64,000 nucleotides of DNA from Fibrobacter sp. (GCA_024398875.1 JAKSIJ010000003.1:124001-188000), one strand, 5' to 3'. Shown: positions 1 through 8,140, counted from the stretch's first letter. Made by a program: numbers and translations. The notes: generated by a model from the letters alone, not told the origin.

Positions 1-975
1 CGCGCCAAAGTAATGCTCGTATTCGTAAGAGGAATTGTAGGCGACGCGGATGAAGGGGAACTCCACCGCCCCACCCCACAGCAAATCGCGCTTGCCGGAG
101 CGGACATTGCGGCGCAGGCACGTGGCCTCAAAAGCCACCATGCGTGACGGGTCCGGATAATACTTCAATGCCGCGGAATGGAACTCCTTGTCCGGGAAGT
201 TGAACGCCACTTCGCCGTAAAGGCGCTGCTGGAAAAGATTCTGCTCCCAGAACACCAGGAGGGAATCGTCCTCGTCGCCGCCGTTGAAGAGAGTGACGTC
301 AAAATTCGGGAGGTAAGTAAGCGGGCCGGAACTTCTGCCGCCATAGATAGCGCGAGATTCCAGGTCCAGAGAAATCCGCATTTCGCGCCATTCCTTGCGA
401 TGGAAACTGCCCTGCACGCTGGCGTGACCATAGCGGAACTCCGCCCAGCTGTAGAGGAGGGAATCATTTTCATCCGGATAGACATCGCCCACGTGCTCCA
501 CATTCACGTGCTGCATACCGCCGGCGATTGTCATGTCCAGGCGCTGCTGCGTGAAGGTAAGGCCCCAGGTGGTCACCGACCGCATGAGAGAGAAATCGTT
601 GTACTTGGGGAAGAGGAAGAAGTCTTCGCCGTCCCAGCCCTGGCGTTCAAACCAGAGGAGCGCACCCAAGTGGTTCCCCTTCCCTATCTCGCCGCTGCCA
701 AAGCCTGCAATATGCTGCTTGGTGGCAAAGCCCTCGTGTTCACCATATGGGCTTTCCAAAGGCATCTGCGTTGTGAGGGGCGTGTAGTAGAAACCGAGGT
801 CGATGTAACCTCCGCGACCGCCACGAAGCACGTCACGGATTTCACGAAGCTGCAAATCCCGAAGGTCGTTCCCGCCGTTGGAAATTGCCGCCGGTGTGAT
901 GGCGTCTGCCAGAGCCACGCCCACCATAACGGACGTTACCAGAACCAGACGCTTAAAAAGGTGCGAAAAAGTCAT
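1..975 (-). CDS. Secreted protein of unknown function, partial (3' end off the left edge)
   Basis: The reverse strand is open from an ATG at 975 to the window edge, giving 325 residues without a stop. Residues 1-24 form a signal peptide: basic start MTFSHLFKRL, hydrophobic core, ALA-type cleavage before DA. The visible mature part is rich in aromatic residues and alternating polar/hydrophobic stretches (for example GGYIDLGFYYTP and LGALLWFERQGWDG), which would fit an outer-membrane or surface beta-rich protein. I do not recognise a family. A 289-codon ORF runs antisense to it but looks like a shadow. A CTATCTTGGG box lies just upstream of the ATG. The C-terminus and stop are outside the window. 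Confidence 0.72.
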   Translation of the reverse strand, partial: MTFSHLFKRLVLVTSVMVGVALADAITPAAISNGGNDLRDLQLREIRDVLRGGRGGYIDLGFYYTPLTTQMPLESPYGEHEGFATKQHIAGFGSGEIGKGNHLGALLWFERQGWDGEDFFLFPKYNDFSLMRSVTTWGLTFTQQRLDMTIAGGMQHVNVEHVGDVYPDENDSLLYSWAEFRYGHASVQGSFHRKEWREMRISLDLESRAIYGGRSSGPLTYLPNFDVTLFNGGDEDDSLLVFWEQNLFQQRLYGEVAFNFPDKEFHSAALKYYPDPSRMVAFEATCLRRNVRSGKRDLLWGGAVEFPFIRVAYNSSYEYEHYFGA

Positions 976-1150
976 ATTCCCAAGATAGATTTATTTTGCG
1001 GAGGCAAGGGACGGAAGAGGTCGGAAATGGGCTGCAACGGCGGTTAATCGAGAAAATGGCGGAAAAGAGTACCTGCGGGTAAGTATATCTGCACTTTTCG
1101 TCATTTCTTTGAAATTTATACTTGCATTTTTCGTCACAAATTTCACTTAA

Positions 1151-1342
1151 AAGGAAAAAATCCGCCCCATTGAAGTCAAGTCTGGCAGCTACAAGCAACA
1201 CGTTTCCCTAGACAAGTTCTGGAGTAAATTTCACAGGAAACTGACACAACCCTACATCCTGTACACCAAGGATCTGGAAGTCCGAAAAACGGACTACGGA
1301 GAGATTTTGCATTTACCCTTGTATATGGCAGGAATGATTTAG
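1151..1342 (+). pseudogene. Remnant: C-terminal end of a DUF4143 ATP-binding protein
   Basis: The frame just after a TAA at 1148-1150 reads KEKIRPIEVKSG, then YILYTKDLEV, then LHLPLYMAGMI and a stop at 1340-1342. This order (IEVKSG, a YxLYTKDL-like segment, a final LPxYM) is how I know the C-terminus of AAA ATPases with a DUF4143 domain. Only about 63 codons remain, with no start codon, no ATPase domain and no ribosome-binding site, so it is a decayed 3' end left by deletion or rearrangement. The flanks (976-1150 and 1343-1398) show no other coding signal. The family call rests on motif memory alone. Confidence 0.6.
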
Positions 1343-1398
1343 AACGTGGAAAATACGCCAAAATCGTGATATTCACCGTCGCCTACATGGCCATGTGC

Positions 1399-2499
1399 CT
1401 ATAGGACACAGCTGTCAAACCTTGCCAAGCCCTCTTCCAGTTCCTTGATAGTGGGCAAACTGCTCTTGAAGTCCTTGGGGTAAATCTTGGCCAACTCAAA
1501 CTCCGAAATGGCAATGGGATTTACCGAACCTTCCAGGGAATATTGCGCGAGAATCTCGTCCTTGTCCTTGCAAACCAAAATTCCAAGAGTGGGCTTGTCT
1601 TCCGGAGTTTTCAGCAGGTGGTTCACAGCCACTACGTAAGTGCCAAGTTGCCCAATAAACGCTGGCTCAAACTTTCCTGTTTTCACCTCGATTACCACAT
1701 AGCAATGCAACTTTGTGTTGTAAAAGAGCATATCCAAGAATTGCTCCGTTTCGCCAACCATCAATCGGTATTCCCGCCCCATGTAGGCATAGCCGCGACC
1801 AAGTTCCATCATGAACATTTCAATATTCTTGAGCAGAGCATCTTTCAATTCCCGCTCTTCAAAATTACTACGGACTTCCACAAAGTCGAAACAATAGGGA
1901 TCCCGAGTCAATTCACGAGCCAAGTCCCCCTGCTCCTTAGGCAGAGTCACATTGAAATTAGTGACCGCGCGCCCCTCACGCTCATACAAGTCCGTATCAA
2001 GGAATGTGAGCAGCACAGAGCGAGACCAGTTGTTTTCAATAGTCTTTTTTACAAAGAAAAGAGCCTTTTTAGGGGAATTTTTGCACTTATCAATAATCAC
2101 CATGTGATGCGCCCAAGGAATCCTCCTTAAATCGTCAGCAAGTTGCTGACGAGTTCGGCCGTTCAAATCGTCAACAAGTTGTTGACGAATTTGCCCTTCT
2201 ACAAAATCTTTGTATAGGTCATAGAAATACACGGCGTATTTCAGGGTTGTCGGCGACAATCCCTTGGCATTAGGGATTTCCCGACGCAAATCATCGCTCA
2301 GTTTTTTATAGAATCCGCTGCCATAGGTATTCTGGAATTGTTTCTGCTGAATATCTCGCCCCAGGCTGTAGTAAAAACCTATCAACTCGCCGTTGACAGC
2401 AATGGACGCCTTGATTTGCGACTGTGCGTAGCGCTTCTTGAGTTCAGAAACCCACGTGGCATAATTTTGAGGCAGATTATTGGGATTTTTTCTGGGCAT
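1399..2499 (-). CDS. YhcG-type PDDEXK nuclease domain protein (DUF1016)
   Basis: The protein has 366 residues. The start at 2499 (MPRKNPNN) was chosen because AAGGAGATAC lies directly before it; a longer in-frame start 14 codons upstream would run through a terminator. Residues about 10-140 match the DUF1016 N-terminal helical domain (GRDI, then IPWAHH at 127-132). Residues about 190-350 match the PDDEXK nuclease domain, with D256, E271 and K273 in LDMLFY...VIEVKTGKF as the likely catalytic set. The family is usually found near restriction or other defence genes. Residues 105-124 contain the tandem units RQQLVDDL and RQQLADDL, each encoded by a DNA palindrome. Neighbours are gene fragments, which suits an unstable accessory region. 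Confidence 0.88.
   Translation of the reverse strand: MPRKNPNNLPQNYATWVSELKKRYAQSQIKASIAVNGELIGFYYSLGRDIQQKQFQNTYGSGFYKKLSDDLRREIPNAKGLSPTTLKYAVYFYDLYKDFVEGQIRQQLVDDLNGRTRQQLADDLRRIPWAHHMVIIDKCKNSPKKALFFVKKTIENNWSRSVLLTFLDTDLYEREGRAVTNFNVTLPKEQGDLARELTRDPYCFDFVEVRSNFEERELKDALLKNIEMFMMELGRGYAYMGREYRLMVGETEQFLDMLFYNTKLHCYVVIEVKTGKFEPAFIGQLGTYVVAVNHLLKTPEDKPTLGILVCKDKDEILAQYSLEGSVNPIAISEFELAKIYPKDFKSSLPTIKELEEGLARFDSCVL
2132..2188. repeat. Two tandem in-frame 21-nt palindromes inside the YhcG-type gene
   Basis: 2132-2152 and 2168-2188 are each a perfect 21-nt palindrome around a single centre base (arms GTCAGCAA/TTGCTGAC and GTCAACAA/TTGTTGAC, both flanked by TC and GA). Their starts are 36 nt apart, exactly 12 codons, so the reading frame is kept and the protein gains a repeated RQQL(V/A)DDL. 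Confidence 0.85.
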
Positions 2500-2515
2500 A
2501 GTATCTCCTTTTTTT

Positions 2516-2548
2516 GAAAAACAAAAACACTCGTTTATCACGAGTGCT
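2516..2548 (-). terminator. Rho-independent terminator between the FISUMP fragment and the YhcG-type gene
   Basis: On the reverse strand AGCACTCG and CGAGTGTT pair around the loop TGATAAA, followed by TTTTTGTTTTT. It lies after the FISUMP fragment (stop at 2633) and only a few bases before the ribosome-binding site of the YhcG-type gene. Any transcript of that gene starting further upstream must read through it, so it could also act as an attenuator. Confidence 0.7.
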
Positions 2549-2632
2549 CAAAAGGGGATTTACCCACCGCTGACAATTGTACCTATATATTGAAAAACTG
2601 TCAAGGGGCGTTTTGTAATTTATATGTAAAAA

Positions 2633-3064
2633 TTAATCCTTGAGACAACGCAGACTGTGACCGTAGTACTCGTCGAGGTAGCTCTGATATGAGTTGACTT
2701 TTTCGAAGCTGAAGCGTTGGCTCCACGCGTAGTAACTAGCCACATCAGAGGTAGTCCACAAAAGGGCGAACCTGCCCTCATTGCTAAAAAAGCCACTATA
2801 GTCCCTTTCACCGGCGGGGTGCACCGAGAATCCGTACTTGTCGGTACCGTTACCGTCATCTTCCCAACCGCTGGTGGATTTTAGCAACGAACCAGCGGTA
2901 TTGGAACCTCCGATGTATTTATAAAGGCTGCTGTACTCCTCATTCGTAGGCACGTGCCAGCCCTCGGGGCAAATGCCACGGTGGGGGCTATTGGGGGTAC
3001 AGACCTTGCCATAGCCGCACTTGGTCCCTGCATTTACGCTGAATTGTGCAGTACTATCCATCAC
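2633..3064 (-). pseudogene. 5'-truncated FISUMP domain (C-terminal fragment)
   Basis: The reading frame gives 143 residues from MMDSTAQFSVNAG to HSLRCLKD. It covers only the C-terminal two thirds of a FISUMP domain: GICPEGWHVPTNEEY, YGFSVHPAG, LLWTTS and SLRCLKD. Signal peptide, lipobox, serine linker and the domain's WMAENLNY part are missing. Its first 70 residues are nearly identical to the lipoprotein encoded at 9337-10620, so it is a partial copy of that gene. The copy begins at CTGGAG, where the leader of the RhuM-type unit is joined to it, and this supplies GGAG 7 nt before the ATG. It could be translated, but only as a cytoplasmic stub. Confidence 0.8.
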
Positions 3065-3073
3065 GGCACTCCA

Positions 3074-3097
3074 GTCGCTACAGGCTTGAAAAGCGAC
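3074..3097. repeat. Leader hairpin of the RhuM unit, third copy
   Basis: GTCGCT (3074-3079) pairs with AGCGAC (3092-3097) around an ACAGGCTTGA-type loop. It is the same hairpin found before both RhuM-type genes (4111-4135 and 5034-5057), but here it is fused to the FISUMP fragment. Confidence 0.8.
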
Positions 3098-3103
3098 GGT
3101 TAT

Positions 3104-4100
3104 TCACTTCACAATTTCTAAAAGTTGTTCCTTTGTGATTGCACTCAGTACAGAAAATGCGGTTAGCTTGTTGCCTAAATCGCGGATGCTTGCTCCTACA
3201 TGGTAAATAGTGCTATCTACAATGATAAACCTATCATGGACATCACGCATGTTGCGAAGTTCAACCGTCGAGAATTGCCGATTCAGCCTAGCCGCTTCTT
3301 CGTTCATAGTTTTGTTGATGCGAGCAGAATACACGATGGCTTTAACGTCTTCAGCCTTCTTCGCGATTAACGAAAGAGTAACATCATCGGCATACGGATC
3401 GATAATGACGATTTCTCCTTTTGCGGAACGCACCAACTGCGCCGCAAATTCATACCCGCTCCACCAGGATTTTGCGTTTAAGATGCCCTCGTTCGGTGGC
3501 AACTTCGCCTTGACAAAAAAATCCACATTCTTTTCAAGAGTCTGCATTCGTGCATCAAGATTTTCAAGTTTATTTTCGTGAGAAATTAACCGCTGGTTTA
3601 CAGAACCGCCTTTAAGCAAATGTTCCTTGAGAACCTGGTTTGCCCAGCGACGGAATTCTATTCCTTTTAAAGTATTTACCCTAAAGCCTACGGAAATAAT
3701 CATGTCAAGATTGTATAAGGCAACTTTTCTGAGGACATTTCTATTGCCCTCCTTCTGAACTAGTTCCAAAATGGAACTAGTTGACTTTTCCTCTAGTTCA
3801 TGACTCTCAAAAATATTCTTGATATGTTTCGTAATCGCTTGACGCTGAACATCAAATAATTCAGCCATCTGAGCCTGCGTAAGCCAAACGGTTTCATTCT
3901 CTACACGAACTTCAATGTGAAATTCGCCGTCCCCGTCCCGAGGATCATGACCACGTAAGTACTTCCCCAAAGAGGATAACTCAACTAAGCCACTAAAGTG
4001 ACAAGTTTCGTATAAAAGTACTAAGTGGTCATTGTCCTTCCGGCTGATATACAATGATTTCATTCTTTTCGCCATTATTAGCTGAAACTGCTTTATCCAT
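3104..4100 (-). pseudogene. RhuM-type protein with PLD-like C-terminal domain, copy 2, interrupted by a 106-bp insertion
   Basis: This is a tandem duplicate of the gene at 4142-5023. The ancestral start at 4100 keeps its ribosome-binding site (GGAGG) and reads MDKAVSANNG..., but an insertion at 3930-4035 shifts the frame, and that reading stops after 23 codons (TGA at 4029-4031). The rest is still open from an internal ATG at 4075 with no good ribosome-binding site (MAKRMKSLYISRK..., 323 residues). It reads through the insert and rejoins the family at GEFHIEVRVENETVWLTQAQ. Downstream it is about as well preserved as copy 1, including HDRFIIVD and YHVGASIRDLGNK. The middle (EESTSSILELVQKEGNRN...) differs from copy 1. 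The event is probably recent; the product is either lost or carries an altered N-terminus. Confidence 0.75.
3930..4035. mobile_element. 106-bp insertion with inverted ends (MITE-like) in RhuM copy 2
   Basis: Aligning the two RhuM-type copies shows 106 extra bases in copy 2 between CCGGAAGG and CGGCGAATTT. The insert carries imperfect inverted ends, ATGACCACGTAAGTAC near 3947 and GTACTAAGTGGTCAT near 4018-4032. It encodes no transposase. I see no clear target-site duplication. Confidence 0.55.
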
Positions 4101-4110
4101 TTTTCCTCCG

Positions 4111-4135
4111 GTCGCTACAGGCTTGAAAAAGCGAC
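4111..4135. repeat. Leader hairpin of the RhuM unit, second copy
   Basis: GTCGCT (4111-4116) pairs with AGCGAC (4130-4135), 6 bp, directly before the GGAGG of copy 2. It is part of the duplicated unit, and its position next to the ribosome-binding site allows a role in translation control or as a weak terminator of copy 1. Confidence 0.7.
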
Positions 4136-4141
4136 GGTTAT

Positions 4142-5023
4142 TCATTTCACAATTTCTAAAAGTTGTTCCCTTGAGATTGCGCTCAGCACAGAAAATGCGG
4201 TTAGCTTGTTCCCTAAATCGCGGATGCTTGCGCCGACATGGTAAATTGTATTATCGACAATGATGAACCTGTCGTGGACATCACGCATATTGCGTAGTTC
4301 AACAGTCGGGAACTGCCGATTCAGCCTGGCCACTTCTTCATTCATGGTTCTGTTAATGCGAGCCGAATACACGAATGCACGGACCCCTTCGGCCTTCTTT
4401 GCGATTAACGAAAGCACTGTGTCATCGGCATACGGATCGATAATGACGATTTCTCCTTTTGCGGAACGCACCAACTGCGCCGCAAATTCATACCCGCTCC
4501 ACCAGGATTTTGCATTTAAGATTCCCTCGCTCGGCGGCAAGTTCGCCTTGACAAAGAAATCGACATTCTTTTCAAGAGTCTGCATTCGAGCATCAAGATT
4601 TTCAATTTTATTTTCGTGTGAAATCAACCTCTGGTTTACGGAGCCGCCCTTAAGCAAATGCTCCTTGAGCACCTGATTTGCCCAGCGACGGAATTGAGTT
4701 GCCCTTTTGCTGTTGACTCGATAACCGACTGATAAGATTGCATCAAGATTATAAAAATTTGTTAGGTATCTTTTGCCGTCAGCGGCAGTTAGTTCCATTT
4801 TGGAACAAACTGACTTTTCCTCAAGTTCTTCATCTTGAAAAATATGTATAAGATGTTTTGTTATTGCTTGACGCCTTGTTCCAAACAACTCGGCAATTTG
4901 AACCTGGGTAAGCCAGATGGTATCTTCAAGAACTGTCGCTTCAATGTGAAATTCGCCGCCTTCCGGCTGATATACGATGATTTCATTCTTTTCGCCATTA
5001 TTGGCTGAAACTGCTTTATCCAT
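4142..5023 (-). CDS. RhuM-type DNA-binding protein with PLD-like C-terminal domain
   Basis: The protein has 293 residues, starting at 5023 after GGAGGAAAA. Residues about 14-130 match the RhuM family: EIIVYQPEG, TIWLTQVQIAELFGTRRQAITKHL (a likely helix-turn-helix) and FYNLDAILSVGYRVNSKRATQFRRWANQVLKEHL in shorter pieces. Residues 138-160 look like a short coiled coil. Residues 185-280 carry EIVIIDPYADD and HDRFIIVD (250-257) followed by YHVGASIRDLGNK, a pattern known from PLD-like domains attached to phage-type regulators. A regulatory or defence role is likely but not shown. The only close relative in view is the damaged tandem copy downstream. Confidence 0.8.
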   Translation of the reverse strand: MDKAVSANNGEKNEIIVYQPEGGEFHIEATVLEDTIWLTQVQIAELFGTRRQAITKHLIHIFQDEELEEKSVCSKMELTAADGKRYLTNFYNLDAILSVGYRVNSKRATQFRRWANQVLKEHLLKGGSVNQRLISHENKIENLDARMQTLEKNVDFFVKANLPPSEGILNAKSWWSGYEFAAQLVRSAKGEIVIIDPYADDTVLSLIAKKAEGVRAFVYSARINRTMNEEVARLNRQFPTVELRNMRDVHDRFIIVDNTIYHVGASIRDLGNKLTAFSVLSAISREQLLEIVK

Positions 5024-5033
5024 TTTTCCTCCA

Positions 5034-5057
5034 GTCGCTACAGGCTAAAAAAGCGAC
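5034..5057. repeat. Leader hairpin of the RhuM unit, first copy
   Basis: GTCGCT (5034-5039) pairs with AGCGAC (5052-5057) just upstream of the GGAGG of the intact RhuM-type gene. Three copies of this hairpin mark the borders of the duplicated unit. Confidence 0.75.
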
Positions 5058-5359
5058 GGCTTGATTAGTGTTCGTTTGTTCACTACTAAATTTATACAAA
5101 AATTTGGGCGGTGTCAAGGCGGGGCGCGAAAAAATTTCACTTTGCAAACTATAGGCGACAGGGGGCGATGTTTTGGGCGTTCCCCGGCACGGGCCGGGGC
5201 GGGCTGTCGCGTTATCGCACGGCAATTTTTATGGCAAGAATAAGGCAGCCGTGCGTCCGTTCAGCCTCGCTTCGCGAGTCCGAATGGCTTCGCCACTTCC
5301 ATCCCTAACGCGAAGTCGATGTGTAATGTGCGGTGTGGAATTGACAATCCGTCGGCGGG
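5058..5359. other. Gene-free gap with a GC-rich palindromic block
   Basis: No convincing gene lies here. 5100-5300 is markedly GC-rich and holds a perfect 7-bp hairpin, CCCCGGC (5182-5188) with GCCGGGG (5193-5199), around a 4-nt loop. The short ORFs through it have odd composition and no relatives that I recognise. It may be a remnant of a repeat or mobile element. Confidence 0.5.
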
Positions 5360-7147
5360 TTAGTTTGAGTCCTTCACACAGCGGACGGGGTAAGCGCTCT
5401 TTTTTACGTCACATGTATAAGTAGTTGCAGACTCCACGTTGTATGAAATATTTGCAAGACACGCTTTTTGTCCAGTATCACCTGGGTACCCCAACCGAGC
5501 CTTGACCTGGTCTGTTGTCCAGAAGAGAGCCTTGTATCCCACTTCTTCAGAAACAGTAGTGAAAGACCTGAAGCCTGCGGGAATTGCGGAGAAGCCATAA
5601 GCATCCGAACCTGTAGGCACACCCTTATACAATCTCCACCCAGATTCCGCTTTGAGTGATGTCCCCGCGACAAGTCCCCCTCCTACAGCATTGAACAAAG
5701 TATTCCATTCTTCAACACTAGGCAAATGCCAACCTTGAGGACAAACTCCCCGAACGGCATCGCCAAGAGTGCATTCTATGCCATAACCACACCCCGCACC
5801 ATCGGCGGAGAAAACCTGGGAAGAATCCAAAGCGGCACTCCATAGATAAAGTCTTCCATATTTGGAACAAGAATCGGCTACGTTGTTGTAGCAAAAACTG
5901 GAAGAGTCTTGCGTTTGCGTAGATTCGTTGTATGTGTAGTTCAAGTTTTGAGCCATCCACTCCTGGGATCCTATTTTTACAGTTCTGTAAGTTTGCCCAT
6001 CACGTTCATCAGTCAGCACCCCTTTTACAACAGTGGATGGATCTACATAAAGAGGATTCGAAGAAGGTATGACGCTTGAAGATGAAGATAGTTCTTCTGT
6101 AAATTCCAAGTCCTTCACGCAGCGAATGGAAAGTGCATAACTCTTTGCACTAAGCCCTTCAGTTTCATTTAGGGAGGTTCCTTTGAAAATGTGGGTGACT
6201 GCGCGACCGTAGTCGTAATGTTCTTCGCTAGATGTCCAAAAAATGGCAATATCGCCATTCTGTTCGTCTTTGTCACGGCCTTCACCTCTGTACACATACC
6301 CGGCAGGAAGCACAGAAAAACCGTATGCGTCATCGCCACCATAAGCATTGTTCCAGCCATTGACAGACCGCAAAGCCTGTCCCACACCGTTGTTATAGCC
6401 AACGGCACCAAACAAGATGTGCCATTCATCATTATCTGGCATATGCCAGCCAGCGGGGCAAACTCCCCGAACTTTCAAGCCGGTAACACACATGGGACCA
6501 TCACCACATCCAGCACCATCGGAGGAGAAAACCTGGGAAGAATCCATGGCTGCGCTCCATAGATAAAGTCTTCCATACTTGGCACAGGAATCCAGTTCGT
6601 TAAGGAAGCAGAAACTGGAAGAATCTCGCGTTTTTGTAGGTTCGTTGTATGCATAGTTAAGATTCTCGGCCATCCAGGTCTGGGTACCGATGGTTACTGT
6701 TTTATAAACCCGACCATCGCGGGAATCGGTAACAGACCCCTTTACAACCGTTGAAGGGGCGACTATTCCTGTGCTGCTAGAAGAAAAACTCGGAATGACA
6801 GAAGAAGAGGATTTATCTTTACTGCCCTCGTCGTCGTTAGAACCGTCAGCCCTCATGCTGCTCGATGACTTTGTAGAAGTCGAACTCGGCTTTGTCTGGT
6901 CGTAAGACTTGAACCACTTTTCGCCGTCGCATTCGTAGTTCTCTTCGAGTTCGGTCACGTAGACCTTCTCGCCGATGTCATCCATGCTGCACTCGTATGT
7001 CTCGAGTTCTTCCATGTCGGCCACTTCGGCGGGGAGCCCCGTCCCTTTCGGCGAAGACGACCCGTCGTCCCCGCAACCGATAAACGCAGCACCAAGCACC
7101 CCAGCAAGGGCACAGACCGTAAACATTTTCGCGAATGTATTTTTCAT
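5360..7147 (-). CDS. FISUMP lipoprotein with two FISUMP domains
   Basis: The 595-residue protein has a lipoprotein signal (MKNTFAKMFTVCALAGVLGAA, lipid cysteine C25). A spacer with YECxxDxxGEKVYV-like text and a serine-rich linker (residues about 88-128) follow. Then come two FISUMP domains at about 138-350 and 375-595. Each shows RDGxxYxTVxIGxQxWMAxNLNY, GRLYLWSAA, GVCPxGWHxP, YGFSxxPAG and a final xRCVKD. The domain's function is unknown; the signal predicts an envelope-anchored protein. The start has AAGAGG upstream. It is the last gene of the leftward array, 18 bp after its neighbour, whose signal peptide is almost the same, so the two genes are recent duplicates at least at their 5' ends. 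Confidence 0.92.
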   Translation of the reverse strand: MKNTFAKMFTVCALAGVLGAAFIGCGDDGSSSPKGTGLPAEVADMEELETYECSMDDIGEKVYVTELEENYECDGEKWFKSYDQTKPSSTSTKSSSSMRADGSNDDEGSKDKSSSSVIPSFSSSSTGIVAPSTVVKGSVTDSRDGRVYKTVTIGTQTWMAENLNYAYNEPTKTRDSSSFCFLNELDSCAKYGRLYLWSAAMDSSQVFSSDGAGCGDGPMCVTGLKVRGVCPAGWHMPDNDEWHILFGAVGYNNGVGQALRSVNGWNNAYGGDDAYGFSVLPAGYVYRGEGRDKDEQNGDIAIFWTSSEEHYDYGRAVTHIFKGTSLNETEGLSAKSYALSIRCVKDLEFTEELSSSSSVIPSSNPLYVDPSTVVKGVLTDERDGQTYRTVKIGSQEWMAQNLNYTYNESTQTQDSSSFCYNNVADSCSKYGRLYLWSAALDSSQVFSADGAGCGYGIECTLGDAVRGVCPQGWHLPSVEEWNTLFNAVGGGLVAGTSLKAESGWRLYKGVPTGSDAYGFSAIPAGFRSFTTVSEEVGYKALFWTTDQVKARLGYPGDTGQKACLANISYNVESATTYTCDVKKSAYPVRCVKDSN

Positions 7148-7165
7148 AGGGAAACCTCTTGAGAT

Positions 7166-8122
7166 TTAGTCCGAGTCCTTGATGCAGCGGACGGAGAAGG
7201 CTGCGCCTTTTTGGCAGTAGCTCAGGGACGCGGTGCCCCAGTCATAACGCAGGGTCATAAAGTTGGGGTAATCGACTTTGTATTGCGACGCACTCCAAAA
7301 ATAGGTCACACTGCCGACATCGTAGAAGCCGCCTCCAATGCCCCCGTCACCTGCTGGCAGCGCGGCAAAACCGACGGCATCAACATTGGTGATGCCGTCT
7401 TTTGCTTTCCAAAGCGTTGTAGCCTTGAGCTTAACACCCGTAGTTGACGAGTTGGACCCGCCCACTGCGATGATTAGGACTCCCCATTCATCGTTGGTCG
7501 GAATGTGCCAACCGTCGGGGCAAATGCCCTGCACATTGCCCCTGAGCAAGCTGCAATAACTTCCATAGACGCACTCGTCCTCGGACATGCCCACGGCTGT
7601 GGACCAAATGTAGAGACGCCCATATGTGGCGCAATTTTCCGTCTTGGGGTCACTTTTGGTCTCTCCGTAGCAGTAACTGCCGCTTGCCGCCTCATAGTTC
7701 AAGTTCTCCGCCATCCACCACTGGTCACCGATTTTCACCGTCTTGTATGTCTGGCCATCGCGTTCATCCACCAACTCGCCATACTCGCAGTTGTCTTCGG
7801 TTTCAGTCTTGCAAGGTGTAGCCAACGCCACGGAACTAGATGATAAAATCGATACTTTTACTGAACTTGAACTCTTGGAGTCAGAAGATGTCTTGGTTTC
7901 TTTTGCCGAACTACTGGACCTATTCGACTCCACTTTACCGTTGCTGGAGATTGCTTCATCCTTATCGTTGGAGCGAGAATCACTGGATTCTTCGCGGCTA
8001 TCGCCACTCAGAATGACGTCATCGCCACCCGCCGACGACGAATCATCGCAGGCGGTCAGGGCGAAACCGAGCACCCCCGCAAGGGCACAGACCATAAACT
8101 TTTTCGCGAATGTATTTTTCAT
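7166..8122 (-). CDS. FISUMP lipoprotein
   Basis: The protein has 318 residues. The lipoprotein signal MKNTFAKKFMVCALAGVLGF ends at C25 (LTAC). Residues about 27-98 are a Ser/Asp/Lys-rich linker, followed by a single FISUMP domain (about 110-318: RDGQTYKTVKIG, WWMAENLNY, GRLYIWSTA, GICPDGWHIPTNDEW, VGFAALPAG, FSVRCIKDSD). The linker contains VILSGDSREES, encoded by a dispersed-repeat-like sequence (7983-8017). The gene is 18 bp from each neighbour, so it is probably co-transcribed. The function of the family is unknown. Confidence 0.92.
   Translation of the reverse strand: MKNTFAKKFMVCALAGVLGFALTACDDSSSAGGDDVILSGDSREESSDSRSNDKDEAISSNGKVESNRSSSSAKETKTSSDSKSSSSVKVSILSSSSVALATPCKTETEDNCEYGELVDERDGQTYKTVKIGDQWWMAENLNYEAASGSYCYGETKSDPKTENCATYGRLYIWSTAVGMSEDECVYGSYCSLLRGNVQGICPDGWHIPTNDEWGVLIIAVGGSNSSTTGVKLKATTLWKAKDGITNVDAVGFAALPAGDGGIGGGFYDVGSVTYFWSASQYKVDYPNFMTLRYDWGTASLSYCQKGAAFSVRCIKDSD
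7983..8017 (-). repeat. Dispersed-repeat-like sequence in frame (encodes VILSGDSREES)
   Basis: On the reverse strand this reads CGTCATTCTGAG, 11 further bases, then GCGAAGAATCCAG. CGTCATTCTGAG...GAAGAATC is a common interspersed bacterial repeat. It sits in frame in the serine/aspartate linker without breaking the gene. Confidence 0.6.
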
Positions 8123-8140
8123 AGCAAAACCTTTTGGAAA

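Noticed and set aside
178-1047. 289-codon forward ORF at the left edge
   Set aside because: The reverse strand is open to the edge with a clear signal peptide; the forward frame is rich in Val/Glu/His in the way antisense shadows are.
5016-5225. 69-codon ORF upstream of the RhuM genes
   Set aside because: It runs over the leader hairpin and GC-rich block, with no ribosome-binding site and odd composition.
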